Notes under the pieces: generated by a model
Databases searched by the model: none
The model's input: the letters and a program-made list of their open reading frames with translations, nothing else
Told to the model about the DNA's origin: nothing
Shown here: one piece after another, positions 7,510 to 15,333 of the stretch
Numbering within the stretch: position 1 is the stretch's first letter
Layout: every line of letters starts with the position of its first letter
DNA from: CANNDT01 sp945876205
Lineage (GTDB): Bacteria; Acidobacteriota; Vicinamibacteria; Vicinamibacterales; UBA2999
DNA length: 22,475 nt
Assembly: GCA_947503365.1 (NCBI GenBank)
Contig: CANNDT010000074.1
Span: 1-22,475, forward strand
Direction: 5' to 3'
Program-made: the position numbers and the translations under genes

Positions 7510-8871
7510 ATGCGTCTCCCGGGATCGTTTCGCGATCCTGCCGGTCACGTCTTCGTCTCCGAAGGCACCCTCTACCGACAAATCGAACCAGCCGGACGCG
7601 AGGCCTACCAGCGCCTCATGCAGTCCGGCCTCTATGAGTCGCTCGTCCGCGACCACCTCCTCGTTTCACATGAAGATCTCGGCTCACCGCTCGGCCAGCC
7701 GCACGCGACGCTGATCCGTCCCGAGCGCGTGCCGATGGTGTCGTACCCGTACGAGTGGTGCTTCTCGCAGCTTCGCGATGCGGCGCTCGCGATGCTGGCC
7801 GTCGCGCGGCAGGCGCTCAAATTCGGGATGGTCCTGAAGGATGCGAGCGCGTACAACATCCAGTTCCTGCGCGGACGTCCAGTCCTCATCGACACACTGT
7901 CGTTCGAGCCGTACGCCGGCGGACCGTGGGTAGCCTATCGCCAGTTCTGTCAGCACTTCTATGCACCGCTCCTGCTCTGGAGCGTCACCGATCCCAGGCT
8001 CGCGCGCTTGTCGCAGGTGTTCATCGACGGCGTTCCGCTGTCGCTGGCGTCGAAGCTTCTGCCGCGGCGTTCATGGCTGAAGCCCGGCGCGCTGTTTCAC
8101 ATTCACATGCACGCCGCAGCCGAGCGGAAGTTGAGCGGCGGAGCCCACACGCCGTCAAGCGGGCCGCGTCCTTCCGGTTCCGGCCACATCGAACCATTAC
8201 TCGAGAGCCTCGAGCGTGCCGTGACGGCAACACGATGGACGCCGAAGAGCGAATGGGCTTCGTACTATTCGGACCAGCCCAGCTACGTCCCCGAAGCGTT
8301 CGCGAAGAAGTTGGATCTGGTCACCGGCTGGTTGAACCGCCTTCAACCGGCAACCGTGTGGGATGTGGGTGCCAACACTGGACAGTTCTCCAAGGTCGCC
8401 GCGAAGCAAGGCGCACACACGGTGGCGCTCGACAGCGACCCAGCCTGCGTGGAGACGCTGTATCGCGAGGCTCGCGCCGAGAAGCTCGAGACCCTGCTGC
8501 CGCTGGTCGCCGACCTCGCCAATCCCAGCCCGGCGATCGGCTGGGCCAACGTCGAACGACAGACGCTCGAGCAGCGCGGACCCGCGGACCTCGTCCTCGC
8601 GCTCGCGGTCATCCATCACCTGGCGATCGGCAACAACGTGCCGCTCTCGGCGGTGGCTGACTATTTCGCGCGCATCGGCCGCCGCGCGATCGTCGAGTTC
8701 GTGCCGAAGTCCGACCCGATGGTGCAGCGCATGCTGGCGTCGCGGGCCGACGTCTTCGACAGCTACACCGCCGAGGAATTCGAGCGCGCGTTCAGCGCGC
8801 GCTTCACGATCGAGCAGCGCGCGGTCATCTCCACCTCCGACCGCCTGCTTTACCTGATGACCGCCCTGTAA
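7510..8871 (+). CDS. kinase-like N-terminal region fused to SAM-dependent methyltransferase (NoeA-like)
   Basis: A protein of about 453 residues in two parts. Around residues 105-132 it reads LKDASAYNIQFLRGRPVLID, followed by TLSFEPY. This mimics the catalytic loop D....N...G.P.LID of aminoglycoside-phosphotransferase/kinase folds, although the usual HxD is replaced by LKD. From about residue 275 there is a class I methyltransferase: motif I VWDVGANTGQFS, then VALDSDPACVE with the ribose-binding Asp, and ADLVLALAVIHHLAIGNN as motif IV/post. The layout resembles large methyltransferases annotated as NoeA-related. The substrate is unknown; a surface glycan or lipid is inferred from context. The frame is open from GTG 7483, but ATG 7510 with AGGGG just upstream is preferred. 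Two bases separate its stop from the next ATG. Confidence 0.8.
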   Translation: MRLPGSFRDPAGHVFVSEGTLYRQIEPAGREAYQRLMQSGLYESLVRDHLLVSHEDLGSPLGQPHATLIRPERVPMVSYPYEWCFSQLRDAALAMLAVARQALKFGMVLKDASAYNIQFLRGRPVLIDTLSFEPYAGGPWVAYRQFCQHFYAPLLLWSVTDPRLARLSQVFIDGVPLSLASKLLPRRSWLKPGALFHIHMHAAAERKLSGGAHTPSSGPRPSGSGHIEPLLESLERAVTATRWTPKSEWASYYSDQPSYVPEAFAKKLDLVTGWLNRLQPATVWDVGANTGQFSKVAAKQGAHTVALDSDPACVETLYREARAEKLETLLPLVADLANPSPAIGWANVERQTLEQRGPADLVLALAVIHHLAIGNNVPLSAVADYFARIGRRAIVEFVPKSDPMVQRMLASRADVFDSYTAEEFERAFSARFTIEQRAVISTSDRLLYLMTAL

Positions 8872-8873
8872 CC

Positions 8874-10343
8874 ATGCGCCGGCGCCTCGTCGTCGCCGCA
8901 TGGCTCGGATTCGCCCTCGCGGCCCTGTTTTTCTACTCGCTCGCCGTCGCGCTCGATACCGACATCTATTACCTGCAGTGGCAGTCCGGCGATCTGGTCG
9001 AAGCGGCCGTTGCGCTCGTCCTCCTCGCGCTCGCATTCGCCGCGGCCATCTACGTCCTCTGGCCGCGCGAGGACCGTGGCGCGCTGATCGCGCTGATCGC
9101 CGTTGCCGCCCTGCCGCTGGCCTCGTTCGCCGCCGGCGTCGCGCGTCAGCTTCCGTTTGACGATGCCCTGAGGGCGATGGGGGAGAGCCGCGGACTGAGG
9201 CTGGGGCTCCCGGCGGTGTCTGTCGCGCTGATCGCCGCCGGCGTCGTGTTCTGGCCGCGCGCCTTCCTGCGCGGGTTGCGTGTGCTGCTGGTGCTGGTGT
9301 CGCCGGTGTCGCTCGTGGTGGTCGAGAGCCTGATCACCTCGTCGTCCGAGGCCAACGCGATCGTCAGCCTCGCCAATGAGCGATCGACAGTCGCCACTGC
9401 ACCGAGCAACTGCAACCCGGTGCTTGCGGTGCTCTTCGACGAGCTGTCCTTTTCGTATCTCTACGACGACGGTCGCGTGCGTCCTGAGTACACGGGCATC
9501 GGCGCGTTGGCGTCGCAGGCCACGAATTATCTGACCGTCGCGGCGCCAGGCCCGGAAACGCTCGTGTCCATGCCGTCGTTTCTCGCCGCGCGGCATCTGC
9601 GCGACATTCGTATCGAAGGCAACGGCATCTTCGAGATGAGCGAGGACGGCCACCTGCTGCCGTTCAGCGCCGGACGTCCAGAAGCATTGTTTCCCACTGC
9701 CCGGCGGCTTGGCTTCAGCACCGAGATGGCGGGTTATTACCTGCCGTACTGCGACATCCTCGATGGCCTGCTCGACGCCTGCCAGTCGCTCAGCTTCTAC
9801 AACATGTCGTCGGTCGACTCGCGCTTCTCGGTGGCGGATCCGGTGATGACGACGCTGATTCTGTGGCCGCGGCAGTTTCCATTCGGCCTGCTGAAGAATC
9901 CACCCTTCGCGAGGCTTCAGCGCGGTCTGGTCGAGAACACGACGGCGTTCGCGATGCAGCCGATGCATGCGTCGAAGCCGGTGTTCCGGTTCGTCCATTT
10001 CAGCGTGCCGCATTTCCCGTTTGTGTTCGACGCCGAGGGCTTCAATCCGCCATTCGACCCGCTTCGCACATCGCCCGACACGGCGTACGCGGCCCAGATC
10101 CGATATGCGGATTCGGTATTCAGCACATTGATGGAGCACATGCGCGCCGAGGGCACGTATGACGGGACGACGATTGTGGTGCTGGCCGACCACGGCTTCC
10201 GGTTTGGCGGCGCGGAGAAGAATCCTCGTCAGATCCCGTTCATCGTCAAGAGGGCCGGGCAGCGCGAGCGTGAGGACGTCAGCGAATCGATGGCGGGCGA
10301 GATGCTGTTGAAGCAGGTGCTCGAGAGTTCCTGCCGCCGCTAG
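8874..10343 (+). CDS. membrane-anchored sulfatase/phosphoethanolamine-transferase-like enzyme
   Basis: A 489-residue protein of the alkaline-phosphatase/sulfatase superfamily. The first 160 or so residues contain about five hydrophobic helices (for example WLGFALAALFFYSLAVAL and AAVALVLLALAFAAAIYVLW). The C-terminal catalytic domain would face the periplasm. Metal-site motifs are AVLFDELSFSYL (first Asp-Glu), a PGPETLVSMPSFL segment at the position of the nucleophilic Thr/Ser, HFSVPHFPFVFD, and VVLADHGFRFGG with the Asp-His pair. There is no CxPxR sulfatase signature, so a formylglycine sulfatase is unlikely; a phospho-group hydrolase or transferase is more plausible. It sits directly behind the methyltransferase and ends the surface-module run. 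Confidence 0.82.
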   Translation: MRRRLVVAAWLGFALAALFFYSLAVALDTDIYYLQWQSGDLVEAAVALVLLALAFAAAIYVLWPREDRGALIALIAVAALPLASFAAGVARQLPFDDALRAMGESRGLRLGLPAVSVALIAAGVVFWPRAFLRGLRVLLVLVSPVSLVVVESLITSSSEANAIVSLANERSTVATAPSNCNPVLAVLFDELSFSYLYDDGRVRPEYTGIGALASQATNYLTVAAPGPETLVSMPSFLAARHLRDIRIEGNGIFEMSEDGHLLPFSAGRPEALFPTARRLGFSTEMAGYYLPYCDILDGLLDACQSLSFYNMSSVDSRFSVADPVMTTLILWPRQFPFGLLKNPPFARLQRGLVENTTAFAMQPMHASKPVFRFVHFSVPHFPFVFDAEGFNPPFDPLRTSPDTAYAAQIRYADSVFSTLMEHMRAEGTYDGTTIVVLADHGFRFGGAEKNPRQIPFIVKRAGQREREDVSESMAGEMLLKQVLESSCRR

Positions 10344-11497
10344 GGTGGGGCGGACCTGCCGTAGAACCGGTTGATGTCCTGGCTGAGCGCGTCAGGCACG
10401 TCCTTCCGCTCCGCAAGCTTCTTCAGGAGGTCGGCGTAGGTCTCATCCGCGAGCGGGTACTCACCGAGCCTGGTGGGCTGGCCGGTGTCGAAGTCGAGGT
10501 TCTCGAGGTTGAGGCGATTGTTGCGTAGGGCGTCGAGAAACCCCCGGTACCGCGTGCTGGCGCGCGCGAAACTCTCGAGGAACAAGCGCTCGACTTGAGG
10601 CGTTGGCGGATCGAAGGCCAGGGCGCGGAACGGTCCGATCTTCGGCATGATCTTCGCGAGGAAGGCGATCACGCGGGCGAAGAAGCCAGGCCGCTGATAC
10701 TTGTTCCCGTATTTCTTCTCGAAGTCCTGCCGCGTAAACCTGTAGACCAATTGATCCTTGTTGCTCTTGGCCGCGGCGCGCGTGAGGTCGGGAATCAGCT
10801 TGCTCACCGCGAAGCGGTAGGTGCCGATGGCGAGATCTTCGTCGAAGAACACGTCCTTCATCTCCAGCCCGTAGATCTGCAGGAACGCACGCTCGAGCAC
10901 CTCTTTCGAGACCTCGAAGCCGATGAATCGGTGGAACGCCTCGGCTGGATACTTGCCGCTCGCCAGTTGCGCCACGTCGAACGAAAACTCCACCATGATG
11001 TGGCGGCGCGGATCCTCGGCGTAGGTCACGGCGTCGCCGTACTTGGCGCGCAGCTTCGGATACATCAGCGCCACCGCGCGGTTGGTGGCGATCGGATGTC
11101 CGGAGGTGTCGGAGGAGTAATGCGCGAGCGCACCCAGCGAGAAGGCGTACTCGTCCAGCGTCTGGCTCTCACGAATCATCGCCTCGACGAAATCGCCCGA
11201 GCGGACGTAGTGAAGGACGTTGGTGAAGAAGTGGCTGCCGAACGGATAGTAGCCAAGGTCCTGGATGACCGAGCCGCCATAGGCGAACGCGCGCGACGCG
11301 GCGATCTGGTCGGCGGTGGCATCCGGGAATTTCTGCCGCAGCAGCCCGACGATCGCATCGTCCCAGAGTGCGTCGATCAGTCCCTCATGCGCGAGCACGG
11401 AGTAAGCCGACGCCGGCTGCGGCGAGACCAGCAACCCGGAGAGAAGGACGGCGCCGAGCAGGTGGCGCAGAGGACGACTTAGACCCACGCGTGGCAT
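10340..11497 (-). CDS. exported zinc-dependent phospholipase C-like protein
   Basis: A 385-residue protein with a signal peptide (RPLRHLLGAVLLSGLLVSPQ, then PASA|YS). Right after cleavage comes AYSVLAHEGLIDALW, the N-terminal zinc ligand region of zinc-dependent phospholipase C-like proteins. LGALAHYSSDTSGHP carries the HxxxDxxGH zinc motif, and FGSHFFTNVLHYVRSGDF adds further histidines. The C-terminal half is helical and less familiar, so phospholipase activity is a family-level guess. The frame is open to 11674, but ATG 11497 is the start that gives a proper signal peptide. That start lies inside the end of the upstream minus-strand gene (19-base overlap). Its stop codon shares the CTAG at 10340-10343 with the stop of the convergent sulfatase-like gene. 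Confidence 0.8.
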   Translation of the reverse strand: MPRVGLSRPLRHLLGAVLLSGLLVSPQPASAYSVLAHEGLIDALWDDAIVGLLRQKFPDATADQIAASRAFAYGGSVIQDLGYYPFGSHFFTNVLHYVRSGDFVEAMIRESQTLDEYAFSLGALAHYSSDTSGHPIATNRAVALMYPKLRAKYGDAVTYAEDPRRHIMVEFSFDVAQLASGKYPAEAFHRFIGFEVSKEVLERAFLQIYGLEMKDVFFDEDLAIGTYRFAVSKLIPDLTRAAAKSNKDQLVYRFTRQDFEKKYGNKYQRPGFFARVIAFLAKIMPKIGPFRALAFDPPTPQVERLFLESFARASTRYRGFLDALRNNRLNLENLDFDTGQPTRLGEYPLADETYADLLKKLAERKDVPDALSQDINRFYGRSAPP

Positions 11498-11985
11498 GTG
11501 GTATCGGTGGCCATCGCCTGCTCTCGTGCGATGCTGGAAAAGTGCTCGGCGAGCACGGCGGCGCGCGCGGCGTCTGACAGGCCCGGGCACCAGAAGCGCA
11601 GCAGCCGCGTGCTGTCGACGAGCGCGATCGCGACCTCGCGGCCGTCGAGGTGCACGTGCGCGACCTGACTCCACGACACGCTGACGTCGAGCGCAGCCCG
11701 GAACGTGAACCAGGTGTTGGTGAGCTCGAGATGCCCTGACTGGTCGGTGCGGCGACGCCCAAACCTGGCGCGCGTCGCAAAGTGGCAGACGTCCCCGGCC
11801 GGCAGGGGCTCGCGCGTCGCGACCACCGGCAGGTTGCCGTGTGCGATGTCGTCGGCAAGAGCGAGCGCGTCCTGGCGGGCCTGACGCTCTTGTTCGAGGC
11901 TCGGACGAAGGTCGCGGTTGACGGCTGCCGGTGTCGGCCCAGACGTCAGCGGTCGAAAGAGACCGTATTGGATCTGACCATTCAC
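11479..11985 (-). CDS. uncharacterised protein with PH-like domain
   Basis: About 168 residues, probably cytosolic. The first 70 residues are polar and helical (SLEQERQARQDALALADDIA). From about residue 85 a run of strands (LELTNTWFTFR, VSVSWSQVAHVHLDGREVA, TRLLRFWCPG) ends in an amphipathic helix (SDAARAAVLAEHF). A series of beta-strands closed by a helix, starting with L.LTN.wf.F, is the layout of bacterial PH/GRAM-like domains, which bind lipids or proteins. No catalytic motif is visible. GTG 11985 has GAGGA nine bases upstream and is preferred over ATG 12012. The 3' end overlaps the phospholipase-like gene by 19 bases, so the pair is probably co-expressed. Confidence 0.65.
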   Translation of the reverse strand: MNGQIQYGLFRPLTSGPTPAAVNRDLRPSLEQERQARQDALALADDIAHGNLPVVATREPLPAGDVCHFATRARFGRRRTDQSGHLELTNTWFTFRAALDVSVSWSQVAHVHLDGREVAIALVDSTRLLRFWCPGLSDAARAAVLAEHFSSIAREQAMATDTTCHAWV

Positions 11986-12047
11986 GGGGCTAATTCCTCT
12001 ACGCCCGCCCATTTCGCAAGATTGCTGCCGGTTACAATTCTCGCCAG

Positions 12048-13127
12048 ATGATCTCGATGAGCCGCCGAGGGACGCTGGAAGCCGGCGTCAGCATCATGGC
12101 CGTGGTGGCTGCGTTTGTCGAGATTCCGCGTCCGCTCGTCGAACGCTGGTATTCGACCGGCCTCTATCCGCTCGTCCAACACGCCCTGACGCCGGTCTCA
12201 AACCTTCTTCCGTTCGCATGGCTCGACGTGATGCTGACAGCGGCGGTGGCGGCGGCGTTGTTCGCGCTGATACGCGCCGGCCGCCGCGCGTGGCGCGAGC
12301 GTCGTCTCGCGATCGTGCTTGCCACCTTTGGCCACCTTCTGGCGGTCGCGGCCGGTGTGTACCTCGTGTTTCTGATGCTGTGGGGATTCAATTACCGGCG
12401 GATCCCGATGGAGGAGCGGCTGATCCTCGATCGCGCTGCGCCGACCACCGACGCGGTCCTGCAGCTCGGGCTCGAAGCCGTCAGGCAGATCAACGAACTG
12501 CACGGCCCGGCGCACGCCGTCGGATGGGTGAGCGATCAGCGTCAGAACGCGCCGCTGCGCGCGGCCTTCGAAGACGTGCAGAGGTCTCTCAGCGATGCCA
12601 CGCCGGCCGTGCCGGGTCGATTGAAACGGACGGCGTTGGGTCCGTACTTCCGGTGGACGAGCGTGGATGGGATGGTCAACCCGTTTGCCTTGGAGGTGGT
12701 GGCGAATCCTGACCTCCTGCCGTTCGAGCGCGCATTCGTCGCGGCACACGAGTGGTCACACCTGGCGGGATACGCGGATGAATCGGAAGCCAGCTTCGTC
12801 GGCTGGTTGTCGTGCATCCGCGCCGATGTGCCCACCCAGTACAGCGGGTGGCTCTTTCTGTTCTGGCAGGTGAACGGGGAGGTGGGAACCGAGGGCCGCG
12901 CGACGCTCGGCGCCGCGCTCGGGGCGGGACCTCGCGCCGATCTGAACGCCATCGTCGAGCGCATTCGCCGAGGGCAGCTACCGCAGTTGCGACACGCCAG
13001 TTGGCTTCTCTACGACCAGTACCTGAAGGCCAACCGGGTCGAGGAAGGGATTCGCAGCTACAGCGCGGTCATTACTCTTCTTCTTCGCGCCCGGTTTGAC
13101 GAGGGGTGGACGCCGGTCAGGAGGTGA
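12048..13127 (+). CDS. DUF3810-type membrane protein with HExxH metalloprotease motif
   Basis: A 359-residue integral membrane protein. Three N-terminal hydrophobic segments (about residues 11-25, 58-76, 92-112) are followed by LWGFNYRRIP, a hallmark of DUF3810 proteins. A large soluble domain follows. HEWSHLAGYADESEASF (His234, Glu235, His238, with Glu at 245/247) has the zinc-protease HExxH motif plus downstream glutamates. Family function is unknown, and a membrane-tethered metalloprotease is inference. Divergent from the PH-like gene, it starts about 60 bases from it. Its last codons and TGA overlap the end of the convergent sua5 gene by 11 bases. Confidence 0.8.
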   Translation: MISMSRRGTLEAGVSIMAVVAAFVEIPRPLVERWYSTGLYPLVQHALTPVSNLLPFAWLDVMLTAAVAAALFALIRAGRRAWRERRLAIVLATFGHLLAVAAGVYLVFLMLWGFNYRRIPMEERLILDRAAPTTDAVLQLGLEAVRQINELHGPAHAVGWVSDQRQNAPLRAAFEDVQRSLSDATPAVPGRLKRTALGPYFRWTSVDGMVNPFALEVVANPDLLPFERAFVAAHEWSHLAGYADESEASFVGWLSCIRADVPTQYSGWLFLFWQVNGEVGTEGRATLGAALGAGPRADLNAIVERIRRGQLPQLRHASWLLYDQYLKANRVEEGIRSYSAVITLLLRARFDEGWTPVRR

Positions 13128-14187
13128 CGATGCGCCCGGCCGCGGCGCGGCGCAGGCGATCTCGAATGGCTGCCCCCAGCCCCTCCTCTGCTGAAACGGT
13201 TCGAGCAAAGATGAGATCGACTCCTGCTGAATCGAAGGCGCGCAGCGCCGCATAAAGACGCTGCGCGATCTCCGCAAGGTCGTGTCGCGCGCCGAGGTCC
13301 TCGACGTGCGGCGGCGGGTCGGGACGGTCCATCATCGAACGGATGGCCTCGAGCTCTTCACGCGGCGCGAGAATGCCGACGCGCGATCCCGCCGCCATCG
13401 CGGTTCGAGCATCCGCGGCCAACGCCTCGAGCGCCGGCTCGGCACGCCCTTCGTACAGCGTCAGCGGTGCGCGAGGGGAGTAATGCCTGGCGAGCAGTCC
13501 AGGCGACGCCATCGCCGTACGACCATCCGCGGCCTCTGGCGAGCGAAGGACGACGGTCGGGATCACGGTGCGAAGCTGGTCGAGCGTAACCGCCCCTGGG
13601 CGCAGCACCGTCGGTGTTCCGTGCGCCAGATCGAGGACGGTTGACTCGACGCCGACGTCGGTCGTCCCTCCGTCCAGCACGATGTCGATGCGGCCGTCGA
13701 GATCCTCGAGGACGTGCGCGGCGCGCGTCGGGCTTGGCCGCGAGAAGAGGTTCGCGCTCGGCGCCGCCACCGGCAGGTCGGCGGCCGCCAACAGTGCCCG
13801 GGCAACCGGGTGAGAGGGAATGCGGACCGCGACGGTGTCGAGGCCTGCCGTCACTTCGTTCGGTACCCGCTCGCTTCGCTCGAGGACGAGCGTCAGCGGA
13901 CCGGGCCAGAATCGATCGGCGAGCGCGCGTGCCTCGGCGGGCACGGATCGCGTCAGCGCCGCGATCTGATCGAACGTCGAGACGTGGACGATCAACGGAT
14001 CGTTGGCGGGACGGCCCTTGGCCTCGAACAGACGTTGCACCGCAACCGGATCGAGTGCGTGCGCGCCGAGACCGTAGACCGTCTCGGTTGGAAAGGCGAC
14101 CAGGCCTCCGCGCCGCAGGCAGCCGGCGGCGCGTGCGATCGAATCCCGATCGGGGCGATCCGGATCCACGCGAATCACGAGCGTCAT
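13117..14187 (-). CDS. sua5: threonylcarbamoyl-AMP synthase (Sua5/YwlC/YrdC)
   Basis: A 356-residue two-domain Sua5. It makes L-threonylcarbamoyl-AMP from threonine, bicarbonate and ATP, the first step of t6A modification of ANN-decoding tRNAs. The YrdC-like domain shows GGLVAFPTETVYGLGAHA, KGRPANDPLIVHV, DRFWPGPLTLVL and VAAPSANLFSRPSPT. VGVESTVLDL and VLRPGAVT close the domain. The linker SPGLLARHYSPRAPLTLYEG and the following Rossmann-like region are the extra C-terminal Sua5 domain, so this is the long form rather than TsaC. ATG 14187 directly precedes TLVIRV and gives the normal start; the frame is open further upstream without matching sequence. It is divergent from the YgjP-like gene (32 bases apart). 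Confidence 0.93.
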   Translation of the reverse strand: MTLVIRVDPDRPDRDSIARAAGCLRRGGLVAFPTETVYGLGAHALDPVAVQRLFEAKGRPANDPLIVHVSTFDQIAALTRSVPAEARALADRFWPGPLTLVLERSERVPNEVTAGLDTVAVRIPSHPVARALLAAADLPVAAPSANLFSRPSPTRAAHVLEDLDGRIDIVLDGGTTDVGVESTVLDLAHGTPTVLRPGAVTLDQLRTVIPTVVLRSPEAADGRTAMASPGLLARHYSPRAPLTLYEGRAEPALEALAADARTAMAAGSRVGILAPREELEAIRSMMDRPDPPPHVEDLGARHDLAEIAQRLYAALRAFDSAGVDLIFARTVSAEEGLGAAIRDRLRRAAAGRIVTS

Positions 14188-14219
14188 CAACGCACCACTA
14201 TTCAGGTATCCTTCTGCCA

Positions 14220-14813
14220 ATGCAACTGCCGCTTGAATTCGAGCCGGCTGCACCGGAGTTCTACCGGTCGACGACGGCGGAATCGATCTACTTCGTCCGC
14301 CAGCGCCGCGCACGACGGTACCTGCTGCGCGTCGACATCGATGGCCGCGTGCGCGTGACGATTCCGCGCGGCGGCTCCCGCCGCGACGCCGACGACTTCG
14401 CCAGCAGGAATCTCGACTGGATCCGCCGCCAGCAGGCGCAGTACACCAGGGCCGCGCTTCTCACACCGGCGCTCGGTGACGCTGAACGGCGCGCCATGCA
14501 GGAGCGTGCTCGCAAGGAACTGCCGCCGCGCCTCCTCGAGCTCGCCGAGCTCCATCACCTGACCGTGCGGAAGATCAGCATCCGCAACCAGCGGCTGCGG
14601 TGGGGCTCCTGTGGCCGAACGGGGCACATCTGCCTCAACTGGCGGCTGCTGCTGATGCCCGACTGGGTGCGCGACTACGTCCTCATTCACGAGCTGATGC
14701 ACCTGCGCCGGATGGACCATTCACCGCAGTTCTGGGCGCACGTCGCGGAGGCGTGCACCGAATACGAGTCAGCTCGGCAGTGGCTGGCGGCCAACGGCCC
14801 GATGTTGCGGTAA
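14220..14813 (+). CDS. YgjP-like (DUF45) zinc metallopeptidase
   Basis: A 197-residue soluble protein. VRQRRARRYLLRVDIDGRVR near the N-terminus and NQRLRWGSCGRTGHICLNWR in the middle are the conserved substrate-side blocks of the YgjP/DUF45 family. VLIHELMHLRRMDHSPQFW contains HELMH (157-161) and the third His ligand (167), the family zinc signature. Relatives are called M48-like or WLM-related peptidases and include YgjP-type proteins linked to restriction systems, but no such partner is present here. ATG 14220 is used; the frame is open far upstream only because it runs antisense to sua5. It ends 16 bases before msrB. Confidence 0.9.
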   Translation: MQLPLEFEPAAPEFYRSTTAESIYFVRQRRARRYLLRVDIDGRVRVTIPRGGSRRDADDFASRNLDWIRRQQAQYTRAALLTPALGDAERRAMQERARKELPPRLLELAELHHLTVRKISIRNQRLRWGSCGRTGHICLNWRLLLMPDWVRDYVLIHELMHLRRMDHSPQFWAHVAEACTEYESARQWLAANGPMLR

Positions 14814-14829
14814 AGTTACGAGTATCCTT

Positions 14830-15333
14830 ATGGCGAGCCGACGGCAGTTTCTCTATGTCGCGGGCGCAACCCTTGGCCTGGCGCCGATCGTGGCCTGGCT
14901 CGGGAGTCCCACCATGGCCAACAGCACGTCTGCCGAGACCTTTCCCGTCCAGAAATCCGATGCCGAGTGGCGCAAGGCGCTGACCGACGAGCAGTACGAA
15001 GTCTTGCGCGAGCACGCCACCGAGCGTGCCGGCACGAGCCCGCTCAACCATGAAAAGCGTCACGGGACGTTCGTGTGCGCCGGTTGCGGACAGGCGCTGT
15101 TTTCGTCCGAGACGAAGTTCGAGAGCGGCACCGGTTGGCCCAGCTTCTACAAGCCCCTCGACCACGCCGTGGCGACCACCGTCGACACGAGCTACTTCAT
15201 GGTGCGCACCGAGGTGCACTGCGCACGGTGCGGAGGCCACCTGGGACATCTCTTCCCGGACGGTCCCAAGCCGACCGGTGAACGCTTCTGCATGAACGGC
15301 GCGGCCATGACATTCAATCCGGAGAAAGCGTGA
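14830..15333 (+). CDS. msrB: exported peptide-methionine (R)-S-oxide reductase MsrB, Tat-type signal
   Basis: A 167-residue MsrB that reduces methionine-R-sulfoxide in proteins. The N-terminus SRRQFLYVAGATLGLAP has a twin arginine followed by a hydrophobic stretch, so export by the Tat route is likely, with cleavage around residue 30. The core is complete: EWRKALTDEQYEVLREHATE, the zinc cysteines in CAGCG (83, 86) and CARCGG (131, 134), KFESGTGWPSF, and the catalytic Cys154 in GERFCMNGAAMTF. Predicted location is the periplasm or the outer face of the membrane. Its TGA overlaps the start of msrA (GTGATG), so the two are translationally coupled. Confidence 0.95.
   Translation: MASRRQFLYVAGATLGLAPIVAWLGSPTMANSTSAETFPVQKSDAEWRKALTDEQYEVLREHATERAGTSPLNHEKRHGTFVCAGCGQALFSSETKFESGTGWPSFYKPLDHAVATTVDTSYFMVRTEVHCARCGGHLGHLFPDGPKPTGERFCMNGAAMTFNPEKA

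Noticed and set aside
8850..10193. 447-codon minus-strand open frame
   Set aside because: Shadow of the sulfatase-like gene; composition is rich in Arg, His and Gly with no recognisable family, typical of antisense frames in GC-rich DNA.
13119..13256. AGGAGGTGA directly followed by an ATG (13131) opening a 41-codon plus-strand frame antisense to sua5
   Set aside because: The ribosome-site-like string is just the Arg-Arg-stop end of the DUF3810 gene. The short product is low-complexity Arg/Ala/Ser with no sign of coding.
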